Below are positions 10,772-24,611 of a DNA stretch of 64,000 bases, piece by piece. The stretch is from Limonium bicolor. Lineage: Eukaryota > Streptophyta > Magnoliopsida > Caryophyllales > Plumbaginaceae. The DNA lies in contig CM041781.1 of NCBI GenBank assembly GCA_023374045.1, positions 148,544,982 to 148,608,981 of the forward strand, in the 5' to 3' direction. How positions within the stretch are numbered: the stretch's first letter is position 1; every line of letters starts with the position of its first letter. Under the pieces are notes generated by a model. It saw nothing but the letters and a program-made list of their open reading frames with translations. It ran no database searches and was not told where the DNA came from. The translations under genes and the position numbers were made by a program.

Positions 10772-13700
10772 TGTAACACCCCATCCAACAACAAACACAT
10801 AATCAATCTGCAGCGGAATACACACCTCATCAAATAACTTAACTCGTTGGTGTTACACGCCGTTAACCACCCACGTGGCTAACAAGGCTAATACATATAC
10901 ATTGTACCGGTCTGATGGGCTAAATTCCCGAGCGACTACACATTACTATCCCTTTCCATTAACAACAACAACAACATACTCCTTCAACTATACCGAGTAT
11001 TTATAAACTAATGCCGACAACAATATCGGTCTTACTACACCTACTGTATACATACACTTAAATGATACCCATGTACAATGACTACCCCGTCCTACTCTCG
11101 AACGGCTTCCAGCTCTCTGTACCTGAAATAGGAAAAGAAGAGAAAGGGTGGCCCCAAGGGGCTCAGCACCTTTGCTGGTATGGTAATCCCGCAGCCCACA
11201 TGCTACCGGGCCACGCACAACTAATTGTCGTCTTAGCATGCGATTGATTATATTAAATCATGCATGCAACTGTAAACACACAACACATAACATTTCGCCT
11301 CAATGGGCTCAACAAACGGATAATATATCCTTACTTAATAAGTCACTCATGGTATTCATTATCCCTAGAGTGTTCCTCCTCTAATGGAGCTACTTCCTTA
11401 ATAGACGACACTTACCCTTAAATCGGGTTATCCTTAAACGCCTCTTTTCTCAAACTGGGATTCATACCCATGATCCACATACTCCACATTATACAACATA
11501 TAACATACACTACATAACAACACATAACCCACTTTGCACGTTTCCACGTGTACAACATAACACCGCAATAGATATTGCATCACAACAAATACATAACATA
11601 ACGGGAATGGTTCTCTTAGGAACCGACCCAAACATTGCTTATACACTGGTGAGCCTAGAGAATGTTGCCAGTCTCATGATAAGCTCGTTATACAATAACA
11701 ACACACTCATTACCGTCCTAATAGTCGGACGAGTAACTTAAGTTAAGGCGGTTCGGGTTTGGAGGCCCGAACACACCACACAAACACATGTTCCCCTAAA
11801 CCGATCATAAGTCAGAATAGCTAAGCTTTGGAGTGAGCTATGGGAGATCATAACCCGTGAGGGAAACAACCATAACAAAGAGAAGGGTAAGCCTAAGAAG
11901 GATACCCTCTCCCAAACAACGCGCGACCGGCCAAACCGGATTCCTCACTACTGTTAGTACATACTTACTTCAGATATTAGTTAGAACCCCACTATGGAGT
12001 CTATCATAACTACACACCATACAGTATTACAACTGGTTAACACACAAGGGAGATCCCTACATTCACATACACACATCACACAATCAACTCACGCATAGCC
12101 GTGGTTAGAACGCCCCATGGTTCGGGTCGTTTAATCCGAATACCGAACTCTCATGTGATCCTAGACTCAGTTAACTAAGGTTAACACTTCCGAGGTTAAA
12201 TGGTATCGGAGTTGAACACGCCACAATAATGAATTACTGTAAACTCATTACATGTTTTATCTTACAACGTGGCAAACATACAGAAAAACACATTGGCATA
12301 CAAGCCGGTGTAATCCGGTAGGACACAGGTTGCAAGAAAACCATACCTGTCACCGGAGTCCACTTTATCATGTCCACTTACGTTCCTCGAGCAATTCTCG
12401 AACAACTGATAACATTACATGTACTTTTATTAACATCGGGGTAACATGATTGTTTAAAGTCTAATGCTTATAACTTATCCCCGTTAATTTAGTTATATAA
12501 CTTCACATTTTAACTTGTTTTACTTTTACATTTTAATACATTTTTCCTCCACTAAATTGTCATTATAACTCACTTAACATGTCCTTAACAATCTTATAAC
12601 ATCATTACTTAACAATCCCCTCATTACATTCATTTTATAACCTTAACATTTAAATCATCTTACTTAACTTAATCTCTCAAGTCCATATATATTTATCTTT
12701 CTAACCATCAATACTCTCTTAATGGCATACCACTAATACCACTTAACATTCTTAATTTTTTTTTTTTGGTCCGACCGACCCACCGACCGACCCACCCCCT
12801 GGGTAGGTCGGCTGCAGAGATCATCTAAGTTCACAGTTTCAGCCCGACCGACCCAGACTGGGGTCGGTCCCCTGGTAGGTCGGCTGCAGAAACTTCCTAA
12901 GAATTGTCCAAATTGTTCCAAACTTTTCCTTAAGTCTCCCAATGTGTTGCAACCACCATATGACACCTCAAACACACCTTTAGCCATGTACTAAACTCTT
13001 TAAATCACACACCAAAACCATCTTATCATTCACAAATTCCTTACAAAATTCTTAGCACTTGGAATGTTTCCTCCTTAGGATTTCTAAGTGGTACTTCACC
13101 AATATTGACCACTATACCAAGGTGTTTCCTCTACACCTTAACATCATCTCTCAAACTTCTTCTCTTACTAACTAAATCTCCTTTTCACATCTTGCCTAAA
13201 CATCACTTCTTCCTTGTACATCAACATTCCTAAACCTTAAACAAACTTCTCCAAGACTTGAATACATTCTCAAAAACACACATTGAATTCCTAGAACTTC
13301 CAAGATAATACCTAAATCCTTGCATCACTCTCTTAAATCACCTTAATACATGTTTCTTCCCTAGTAAAACATTTGTTCACCTTAACACTTCCTAGTTCAC
13401 CAAAACTCATTTAAAACACCTAGAACTCCTTATACATTTCCAAATTTTGCAATAGCTTCTTGTATATCCTCACATCCAAACACTTAGGTTTTTACCTTAT
13501 TTCATTCAAGAACACCTAAAATCCATCAAGAACTTCCTCACACAAAAAACTTCACCAAATTTACACTACATCACAATATAGTGCATAAACTTAAATGCTT
13601 GGAACTTAGGCCCTTAAATAGCATAAACCATAAACACTGAATTTCCACATTTAAATGCCTTCAACCTGCGAATACACACAAACAATGCTCCCATGTCCTT

Positions 13701-15304
13701 TTAGTCCACCTTGTGGATAGTTCCTAGCTCATTTTCCATTGGCTCTTTAGGTTATTTATTAAGCAAATATAGCTCAATTCCCTAGTACAATAAACCACAT
13801 TAAGAGAGGTTATTTACCTCTTTTTTTCCAAGTTTTCTCACTTGTTTCTCTTGTTTTTCTTGATTGAAAATCGGCAAGGAGCTTTTATCACTTGTCAACC
13901 TTCTAACCAATATACATATAAGGGTAATGAGCATTAAGTTTAATACTCAAACTCATAATTAAACCCTAGGTTTACATAAGTGTCTTAAACACTAAAATTG
14001 ATGTTTACCTTTGGAATTTGAAAGAGAACTTGAACAAGTGGCAAGATAGGACTCCTCCTAGCCCTTTGAAGTTTGGATTAAGCTAAAAAGATAGCAAGGT
14101 AATGCACCATTGTAAGGTGAATTTTCGGCCACACACTAAAACAAGAGGAATGTTGTTTTTCTTTGATTTTCCTTACCTTGAAGCAAAGGAGAATGTCAAG
14201 GCATGAAAAGGTGAGCTCAAGCTCCTTCAATGGAGAATCTTCATGGCACCAAAATGGAGTTCTTGAAGATTTGAAAAGAGAGAAGTGTAGAGCTTGACCT
14301 AACTAAGACAAATATGGTCTTGGAATTTGATTTGGTGCATGGAGCTAGAAGTTACAAGCATTCAAAGATGGAGAATGGTATATGGCTGTAGCAAAACGAG
14401 ATGGAGAAGGGAGGATGAGGTTGGAGACGGTGGAACCAAGAAGAAAAGAAGAGAAAGTGAGGAGAGAGGTTTAGTTTGGAGATATTTATGTTATAAGGCA
14501 TAAAGTAACGTTTCACTTTATCTTTCTTCTTTTCTTTATTTGCTAGCCAAGTGTGATGACTCACACACTAAAAACCGTGCCCCCTTCAATATATAAGATA
14601 CTTATGGTCTTTGTTGACCATTTAACTAATTAAAGTTGACTTAAGTCAAAACTAGCACTATTTGGGCACTATTCACAAACTAAGGCACATATTTGTGAAA
14701 TTTTTGATTTCCCATTGATATAGACTTCCAAATGTGATACTATATAGTACACATGTTAATTAAAGAGTAATGATGGACATCTAGCCATTCAAAACTCATT
14801 TACAAGACAATTTTTCAAAAACGTGCTTTAAGACTCCTTAGAGCACATTTTGTGTTTTAACTTGTTTTCAAGCTTGGTTTTCTTTGGTAATCTGATTAAA
14901 TATGTTCATTAACATACTTTTAAGGTATAGGTATGACCATTAGGTCTTAACAAATTTATTTACCCATTATTTATCCTATCCCAGCTTAGAGCACATTTTT
15001 GCTCATATTGACTTTAAGGTATTTATTTATTTTGTGTTTTTTTGGTTTCATTGTCTACCAAAGTTTCCTAAGGACTTAATTAGCCTTATTAAATCATACT
15101 TGAATATTATTAAGCCTTGGTAGGCTCTTTGGGTCCTAACCAAGTTCGCTCATAGCTTAGAGCATGTTTTTGCTTAAACTGTGTCTTAATGCTTTATTGC
15201 ATTTTACTATGGTTTAAGTTGTACACTGATGTTCCTAAGGCACTTTTTAGCCTTTACATACCATAGTTTAATATTTAACTACATTCAAGGTTTGGGGTAT
15301 TTCA
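10772..15304 (-). repeat. Family A LTR, copy 2
   Basis: This 4533-bp LTR is nearly identical to copy 1 and has the same ends, the same two hairpin modules (12771-12811, 12844-12883) and the same short ORF fragments, which are broken at different places. Differences from copy 1 are largely single-base gains or losses. Confidence 0.9.
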
Positions 15305-15307
15305 ATC

Positions 15308-15339
15308 TACCCCCCTTAAATAACTTTGTCCTCGAAGTT
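15308..15339 (-). other. PPT and upstream hairpin, family A region 2
   Basis: Minus strand: AACTTCG-AGGA-CAAAGTT (15322-15339), one mismatch in the stem compared with region 1, then TTTAAGGGGGG and the LTR start. Confidence 0.7.
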
Positions 15340-16603
15340 TACACTTCCCTCACATCTTGGATTAGATACACGGGGATACTTATAGAGATAAAACTTCCAT
15401 AACCAAATACACTTTACATCACACAACCTCGACTTAATGGTCCGGGCAACACATTCACATCCATACATAACATACATACTCACATGATAACCTCTGACTC
15501 AAGGTCCGGGTATCTTAACAACATTTACACATACATAACAACCCTTAGACTCTTGGGTCTGGGTACCATAACAACATTCAGACACATAGGTCTTGATAAC
15601 ATACAGATTTAGACTCATAGGTCTTAATAGCATACACTTTTAGAACTCGAGGTCAAAATAATATTTATTACACATACCACACAACATGTCATAGCATTAT
15701 AACAATCAAAAATATTTTTGATATACACTGTGATCCCGCAGAACCCGGTCGCGATGACACCTTCCGTCCCCGTGTCCTTGGGAGATCAAAACAATCACTT
15801 AGTTTAAAATTTCCTTGCGAGGTTAAGTAAGAGAACTTTAATTATGTAAAGTATCTATCAATGTTTTATAAATTACCAATTGAAAATCCTTTTGAAAACA
15901 CACACAACTCCAAGTCCAACTAAGCTCTTTGCTTCTTTATTAGGCGTGGTTATTTATGACCACTTATAGGGAGCTTCAAGAATCATCCAACCCTGATGGT
16001 GATCAGCATCAGTGTAGAACTATCCTTCCACTCCAATTTGTGTTCGGCTTCCCTTGATCACATGCAAATCAAGTTCCCACTTCCCACTTCATTTTCAAGC
16101 ATCAAATAAATCACTCATTTCCATTTCTATCTTTTAAATCATTCTAATCATGATCATAACATCTCCAAGGGATAGGACTTCGTCTATCAGTTATTTCCAT
16201 TCACTTAAATGTTGTACCTAGGGAATCTCATTCTCACTAGGTTCTATGTCAGTTTCGTATTCTTTCATGAATCACTATATAGTATATATATACATATATT
16301 TTATCAAAATACAACACACCATTTCACATTTATACACTTTCGGGGCTTTTGTTCCCCCGGAGTTTCTCTACTCCCCACACTTGTACTATCACACACAGCT
16401 GTTAACAAATACACACACTTATCACAATGGTATTCGCATCTTCTGTGCGCAATTACCACAATTAAACCATGAATGAATGTGTATGTTTACGTAACACACA
16501 CCACCAATCATCAAAACCAATAATATAATTTTGTGCTATGCACAATATAAGTCACATACACTACGTACACTTGTACGGTAATTACACTAAGTGGTTTTGC
16601 GCT

Positions 16604-16620
16604 CTACCCCCCTTAAAAGG
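16604..16620 (-). other. Second, internal polypurine-like tract, region 2
   Basis: The motif is identical to 7236-7253 and sits at the same distance (about 1.28 kb) from the 3' polypurine tract. Confidence 0.55.
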
Positions 16621-19600
16621 GATTACGCCCACGTAATCAATTCACTAAACATTGGCTTATAATGTTCTGCCGTCGTGAAGTGTTTTAACTTCCACGCGGT
16701 CTATTACACAATGGATTCTGATTAGAGGATCTTAACCATATGGCGGTTTAGTTCCTAAACCAAGAATTCTCATTGGAGTTTGTTTAAAACTCTTAGTTGG
16801 TTTCGATTCTGGCCTGTTAGGCTTCTAGGCGTTAATTAGCCATTCACTCATGTTCACCATGTACATTCAACACTTGAATCACTGGCTCACTAGTTTCTGC
16901 TGCGAAACTCTAATAACTGTAGAGCTTAATTGCTACCCTTTTGTTATTCTTACTGTATTGTACATCCCCAATTGTCACCTTCATCTTGGTAACAATGGTT
17001 TTCTCACACCGACGTGGTATCTCTTACCGTTAGCAAATTCGGTGAGTTATACACTTCTATCCACTTCCATAACAATTTACTGTGTATACCACTATGTATT
17101 TCACAATGATTGACTTGTTCCCTTCCGACTTACAGTCGGTTGAGATTGAGCTACTACCTAGTGTGTAGTGCTCTCTCAGGTATTTACAAACATTTGGGGG
17201 TATATTCCATACCGATATTTGGCAGTTAGTGCTGCTATAGTCACTTGCTGTTAATCATGTCTCCACATTTGGTTTTTGTACAATACTCCTTTATTGGTGC
17301 GGCCTTGCATTTCCTATGCATCGGCCATTATAACATTATTCCTCTATAATTAACATGTTTCCAATTCCTAGCTATCCCACTCGATCATTACTGCGCAAGT
17401 GCAATACCAAAACACACCCAGTCATATGAGTGCAGAGGTGTAACTCTTGACAGTAAATCCCTCATGTGATTCGCGTGGAATTCACACTGTGTTTCATTGA
17501 GATTCTGATCTCGTAATACTGGCTACTGGCTTACTGCCGAGTTTGTTTATCATCACTTACCTTGCATCACCACTGAGTTTAATTCATAACTGCTCTTATC
17601 TTCCACATCATTATTCAACAGCGCTTATACAACGGTCGCTGCTGCGCACCGTGCTCTTAGTCCTTGTATAACATCAGCTTATATCGTATTTACTGTCACA
17701 TTAACTTCCACACATATACTTACATTATTCACATTATGGTTCATCACTCATTTGGATGACTACTGAATGCTCCTTGAGCATCGATCATTCGAGTCACAAG
17801 CCGGCATTATTCAGCTCGGTGTTTCACTTTATACACACATACTACTAAGCTAATTGCTCTCTTTCATAATAACATCGTCCATCCTTAACATATTTCTTGA
17901 TCTTGATTCACATAACTACCGCTCCTGCGTGTCACAATATCGAGAGGTATCCCCACTCTTAATGCAGTGGTTCGTTTACCACTCTATTCACTTATACAAC
18001 ATAAACTTCTACATCAATCGAATTTATATAACATATCCTGCTTATGGCTTATAAGCCTTATTTGCCTTGAGCTGGGCTCATTGTAGGCTGTCCACACACA
18101 TGTACTTCTCTGTGCAATATTACAAGGTCGTTGCATCACGTTCCTTTCACGGGATGCCCCTTAGGTTTGTCAGTCCGTCTCCTGACAACTTATGTCTAAA
18201 CTGGGTGTTAGTTTCATCAACCCTTGTGTTCTGTCATGCCATTTCGTGCAACACTTGTTGATGCGAACACCCTTCAAGGATTGCTCCTGGGTGTTGCTAA
18301 GTTATGCTTTTACATTTAGTTCACACTTATTGATATATTGAGTTAGCCACGCCGTTTGCGTTCTTAATTGGCTTATTATCTTCTTCTGTGAAGATCAACA
18401 TTTCTTGATAGTTTCATCCCGTTCATTGTACATTAATGTGTCCACATTAGGCATTTGCTTGCCATGTACAGCTGGGTCACCGTTCCAGCTAACATGTTTA
18501 TCCCTAAGGATCCTTAAGATACATGTGATGTCTTTACATAACAGTTTGTGCCCTTCGCACTTCCTAACTCTTAAACTTTCCTTGAGAGGATTCACTAATC
18601 CTTTTAGTCTCGTTAACTTAACTGAGTTCCTAACTTCAACCCATTCCTTGTAATCTCTAGCTCTTGTTTGATTCATACTACTGCTGACCGTAACGGAGTC
18701 GACTACTTCCGTGTTTCGGACTCCACTCGTATACATATGTGGGGTACCATAATGATACATTGCTACCTACCCAACTAACCCATAAGTAGGTCTGTCAGGC
18801 CACAAGCTCCTATCGGAGTGCGGTCGTCCCACAATTCAGTTGGTACACTCGTAGTGTCCGTCACACGCCTAGGTGAAGTATTCTGTTGTCAACTCCCTTA
18901 TATTGTCACAATATGCGTCCCGTGCTTCCCAACTTAATCGAAGGAAAGTTTATCCACGGTTGTATCCTTGTCAACTGTCCTTGGTTTACTGGTTGGCGTA
19001 AAAGAAGGTTAGAAAGAAGTGTTGGTTTGAAAGAAAATCTGGTTTTGAAAAGAGAAGGGTTTGAGTAATCTGAGTTTGAAAGAAAATCTTCATGGTTTCA
19101 CAGCATCTTCTTACCTTAACCAAGTCTAGCTTCTTGCTGACTGGTGTACTTACAGTTACAGAGGTTAGGCTATCAAGCCCTTCCATGGTCATAGTGTCTC
19201 GTTTAACTTCATGGTACTTTACTAAGTACCCTGTGGTGGTTATAAATTTCCGAATAGCCCTGTTATAGCAGCACTTGCTATAGCAAGTGCGCCATGCTAA
19301 CTGGCTATCGGTTTACACATACCGGTTGTGGTATTGTTTTTACCCGCACTGTCATCAGTGGCCTTGTTGGCCCTCACTGATCTTACTGTCTTGACAATAA
19401 CTCCTCTAGGTGACTTCTCACTGTCTTCACATGATAATCATCAACTAGGGTGTTTCCCATTCTGGGAGACCCCTTTTACTTAGTATTATATCTCCTTCGT
19501 AGCCCATTCCACGTATTTGTCGTGGTTACTGAGACTTGTCTCTTGTCTTTTGGGCACTACGTTGTAGTGTCCCTTGTCTGTTGGTATATCCGTTGGTGTA

Positions 19601-20086
19601 TTATTTATCAACTGTGGTCCCGTAGGGCAATCGTCTGGGTTTTATAATCCACTTCTTGCCTGTTGCACGGTTGGTGCGTTGCAAACTGGTTATTCTCGAC
19701 TGCTCGGCATGTCGACCCAGGTTGCCGGAAATTCTATTCTTCTATACACAAAATTCTCATTCTTCGCTATTGCATGCGGTTAACATTGTTCGATGGAAAC
19801 CGTCTCGGGATTCTCAGTTTTCAGGATCTACGTATGACAGGTTCTCTGTACCCTTAGAGGTATCAATAACAGCCAGATCGGGTATTCCGAGTAAGAGAGG
19901 ACTTCCATCTCTCTGGCGTTGTTTCCCAAGTTATAAAACAGGGATTGTGGAGGGCGGGAAGGATATAGTAGGTTTCCAGTATTCACTGGTAATACCTAAC
20001 TAGCGTATCTCTCACGCTATCACTCAACCCTTAACCCAAAGTACTTAAATCCTAACTCGGTACTTCCTAAGCTCGGTAATTCAGTC

Positions 20087-20114
20087 ATCAGAGCGATACT
20101 TCGCTCTGATACCA
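20087..20114 (-). other. tRNA-Met primer site inside a hairpin, region 2
   Basis: TGGTATCAGAGC on the minus strand (20103-20114), with the perfect 10-bp stem ATCAGAGCGA/TCGCTCTGAT (20087-20110) and loop AGTA, as in region 1. Confidence 0.85.
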
Positions 20115-20118
20115 CTTT

Positions 20119-23100
20119 TGTAACACCCCATCCAACAACAAATACATAACAACAATCTGCAGCGGAATACACAACTCATCAAAAACTCAACTCGCTGGTG
20201 TTACACGCCGTTAACCACCCACGTGGCTAACAAGGCTAATACACATACATTGTACCGGTCTGATGGGCTAAATTCCCGAGCGACTACACATTACTATCCC
20301 TTCCATTAACAACAACAACAACGTACAACTTTCACTATACCGAGTATTTATAAACTGGTGCCGACAACAATTTCGGTCTTACTACACCTACTGTATACAT
20401 ACACTTAAATGATTACCCATGTACAACGACTACCCGTCCCTACTCTCGAACGGCTTCCAGCACTTCGTACCTGAAATAGGAAAAGAAGAGAAAGGGTGGC
20501 CCCCAAGGGGCTCAGCACCTTTGCTGGTATGGTAATCCCGCAGCCCACATGCTACCGGGCCACGCACAACTAATTGTCGTCTTAGCATGCGGTTGATTTT
20601 TTTTAAATCATGCATGCAACTGTAAACACACAACACATAACCATTTCGCCTCAACGGGCTCAACAAACGGATAATATATCCTTACTTAATAAGTCACTCA
20701 AGGTATTCAATATCCCTAGAGTGTTCCTCCTCTAATGGAGCTACTTCCTTAGCAGACGACACTTACCCTTAAATCGGGTTATCCTTAAACGCCTCTTATC
20801 ACACACTGGGATTCATATCCATGATCACCATACTCCACATTTTACAACATATAACATACACTACATAACATCACACAACAACACTTTGCACGTTTCAACG
20901 TGCTCAACATAACACCGCAATAGATATTGCATCACAACAAAATACATAACATAACGGAAATGGTTCTCTTAGGAACCGACCCAAACACAGTTAGTCACGG
21001 AGAGAGGGAGAGCCTAGGATGCTGTCAAACTCATGCTAAGCTCGTTTACATAACTCGTTACCGTTCTGTTAGGCGAACGAATAACTTAACATAAAGATGG
21101 ATCGGGTTTAGTGACCCGAACACAACATACATAATCCCAACAGACGTGAGTCAAGAGCCTTGGTTAAGCTCAGGGGTGATCGAAGACCAATGAAGGAAGA
21201 CAATCAACAGAGAGGAAGCTGAAGAAACTGTATACAACAACTCCCAAACAACGCGCGACCGGAACAACCGGATTCCTCACCCCCCATATTATATAAATAT
21301 TCACAGTTAAAGACTCCGCTGTGGAACCTATCACATCATCACACAATACAGTATTACAACTGAGTTAATCACGCAAAGGAGGGTCATACACTTACAGCAA
21401 CATCACACGACTAACTCACGCATAGCCGTGGTTAGAACGTTCCTTAGGTCGGAAACGTTATTACCGGATACCGTTCTCTTACGTTTACCTAATAGTGGTT
21501 AACTAGCCCTTCAAGCGCATTTGAGGTTACCGGTATCGGCACGTAAACATACAACAACAATAACGACTGTAAACTCGTTTCATGATTTATCTTATAACGT
21601 GGCAAACACACAGAAAAACACATTGGCATAAGCCGGTGTAATCCGGTAGGACACAGGTTGCAAGAAAACCATACCTGTCACCGGAGTCCACTTTATCATG
21701 TCCACTTACGTTCCTCGAGCAATTCTCGAACAACTGATAACATTACATGTACTTTTATTAACATCGGGGTAACATGATTGTTTAAAGTCTAATGCTTATA
21801 ACTTATCCCCGTTAATTTAGTTATATAACTTCACATTTTAACTTGTTTTACTTTTACATTTTAATACAATTTTCCTCCACTAAATTGTCATTATAACTCA
21901 CTTAACATGTCCTAACAATCTTATAACATCATTACTTAACAATCCCCTCATTATATCATTTTATAACCTTAACATTTAAATCATCTTACTTAACTTAATC
22001 TCTCAAGTCATATATATTTATCTTTCTAACCATCAATACTCTCTTAATGGCATACCACTAATACCACTTAACATTCTTAAAATTAATTTTTTTTTTATGG
22101 TCCGACCGACCCACCGACTGACCCACCCCCTGGGTAGGTCGGCTGCAGAGATCACCTAAGTTCACAGTTTCAGCCCGACCGACCCAGACTGGGGTCGGTC
22201 CCCTGGGTAGGTCGGCTGCAGAAACTTCCTAAGAATTGTCCAAATTGTTCCAAACTTTTCCTTAAGTCTCCCAATGTGTTGCAACACCATATGACACCTC
22301 AAACACACCTTTAGCCATGTACTAAACTCTTTAAATCACACACCAAAACCATCTTATCATTCACAAATTCCTTACAAAATTCTTAGCACTTGGAATGTTT
22401 CCTCCTTAGGATTTCTAAGTGGTACTTCACCAATATTGACCACTATACCAAGGTGTTTCCTCTACACCTTAACATCATCTCTCAAACTTCTTCTCTTACT
22501 AACTAAATCTCCTTTTCACATCTTGCCTAAACATCACTTCTTCCTTGTACATCAACATTCCTAAACCTTAAACAAACTTCTCCAAGACTTGAATACATTC
22601 TCAAAAACACACATTGAATTCCTAGAACTTCCAAGATAATACCTAAATCCTTGCATCACTCTAAATCACCTTAATACATGTTTCTTCCCTAGTAAAACAT
22701 TTGTTCACCTTTAACACTTCCTAGTTCACCAAAACTCATTTAAAACACCTAGAACTCCTTATACATTTTCCAAATTTTGCCATAGCTTCTCTTGTATATC
22801 CTCACATCCAACACTTAGGTTTTACCTTATTTCATTCAAGAACACCTAAAATCCATCAAGAACTTCCTCACACACAAAACTTCACCAAATTTACACTACA
22901 TCACAATATAGTGCATAAACTTAAATTGCTTGGCACTTAGGCCCAATAGCATAAACCATAAACACTAAATTTCCACATTTAAATGCCTTCAACCTGCGAA
23001 TACACACAACAATGCTCCCATGTCCTTTTAGTCCACCTTGTGGATAGTTTCCTAGCTCATTTTCCCATTGGCTCTTTAGGTTATTTATTAAGCAAATATA

Positions 23101-24611
23101 GCTCAATTCCCTAGTACAATAAACCACATTAAGAGAGGTTATTTACCTCTTTGTTTTTCAAGTTTTCTCACTTGTTTTCTCTTATTTTTCTTGATTGAAA
23201 ATCGGCAAGGAGCTTTTATCACTTGTCAACCTTCTAACCAATATACATATAAGGGTAATGAGCATTAAGTTTAATACTCAAACTCATAATTAAACCCTAG
23301 GTTTACATAAGTGTCTTAAAAACTAAAATTGATGTTTACCTTTGGAATTTGAAAGAGAACTTGAACAAGTGGCAAGATAGGACTCCTCCTAGCCCTTTGA
23401 AGTTTGGATTAAGCTAAAAAGATAGCAAGGTAATGCACCATTGTAAGGTGAATTTTCGGCCACACACTAAAACAAGAGGAAATGTTGTTTTTCTTTGATT
23501 TTCCTTACCTTGAAGCAAAGGAGAATGTCAAGGCATGAAAAGGTGAGCTCAAGCTCCTTCAATGGAGAATCTTCATGGCACCAAAATGGAGTTCTTGAAG
23601 ATTTGAAAGAGAGAAGTGTAGAGCTTGACCTAACTAAGATAAATATGGTCTTGGAATTTGATTTGGTGCATGGAGCTAGAAGTTACAAGCATTCAAAGAT
23701 GGAGAATGGTATATGGCTGTAGCAAAACGAGATGGAGAAGGGAGGATGAGGTTGGAGACGGTGGGAACCAAGAAAGAAAAGAAAGAGAAAGTGAGGAGAG
23801 AGGTTTAGTTTGGAGATATTTATGTTATAAGGCATAAAGTAACTTTTCACTTTATTCTTTCTTCTTTTCTTTATTTGCTAGCCAAGTGTGATGACTCACA
23901 CACTAAAAACCTTGCCCCCTTCAATATATAAGATACTTATGGTCTTAGATTTGACAAGTAAATTAAAGTTGACTTAAGTCAAAACTAGCACTATTGGGCA
24001 CTATTCACAAACTAAGGCACATATTTGTGAAATTTTGATTTCCCATAGATATAGACTTCCAAATGTGATACTATATAGTACACATGTTAATAAAGAGTAA
24101 TGATGGACATCTAGCATTCAAAACTCATTTACAAGACAATTTTTCAAAAAAACGTGCTTTAAGACTCCTTAGAGCACATTTTGTGTTTTAACTTGTTTTC
24201 AAGCTTGGTTTTCTTTGGTAATTGATTAAATATGTTCATTAACATACTTTTAAGGTATAGGTATGACCATTAGGTCTTATACAAATTTATCCCAGGCTTA
24301 GAGCACATTTTGCTCATATTGACTTTAAGGTATTATTTGTGTTTTGTTTGGTTTCATTGTCTACCAAAGTTTCCTAAGGACTTAATTAGCCTTATTAAAT
24401 CATACTTGAATATTATTAAGCCTTGGTAGGCTCTTGGGTCCTAACCAAGTTCGCTCATAGCTTAGAGCATGTTTTTGCTCAAACTGTGTCTTAATGCTTT
24501 ATTGCATTTGACTATGGTTTAAGTTGTACACTGATGTTCCTAAGGCACTTTTTAGCCTTTACATACCATAGTTTAATATTTAAACTACATATCAAGGTTT
24601 GGGGTATTTCA
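20119..24611 (-). repeat. Family A LTR, copy 3 (mosaic)
   Basis: This 4493-bp LTR has the same ends as copies 1 and 2. It follows them closely at 20119-20980 and again from about 21600 to 24611. In between (about 20985-21600) it is visibly diverged, although the order of landmarks is kept. Hairpin modules lie at 22102-22142 and 22175-22215. Its right edge (GGGGTATTTCA, 24611) abuts Athila pol coding sequence. Confidence 0.88.

Larger units (their letters stand above)
15305..20118 (-). mobile_element. Family A internal region 2, non-coding
   Basis: This is collinear with internal region 1: polypurine tract 15308-15320, PPT hairpin 15322-15339, second tract 16604-16620, shared blocks near 15943-16100 and 17390-17470, primer-site hairpin 20087-20114. 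Most stretches are nearly identical to region 1, but some (for example 17430-17700) are clearly more diverged. No retroviral protein is recognisable in any frame. Confidence 0.8.
1420..24611 (-). mobile_element. Family A retroelement array: LTR-int-LTR-int-LTR
   Basis: Three LTR copies (1420-5939, 10772-15304, 20119-24611) alternate with two internal regions (5940-10771, 15305-20118). On the minus strand each LTR opens TGAAATACCCC and ends GGGGTGTTACA. Each internal region begins with a primer site TGGTATCAGAGC, complementary to the 3' end of plant initiator tRNA-Met, and ends with a TTTTAAGGGGGG or TTTAAGGGGGG tract. Orientation is therefore minus. Neither internal region encodes recognisable gag, protease, RT or integrase. 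Long LTRs with a conserved non-coding interior fit the large retrotransposon derivatives (LARDs) known from plants. The five bases before the array (AGTTC) and after it (CGATA) differ, and the flanks belong to different elements, so this is not one simple insertion. Confidence 0.88.

Noticed and set aside
10433..10837. 134-codon plus-strand ORF ending in LTR copy 2
   Set aside because: It is antisense to the element, covers the primer site and LTR edge, and is broken in the second internal region.
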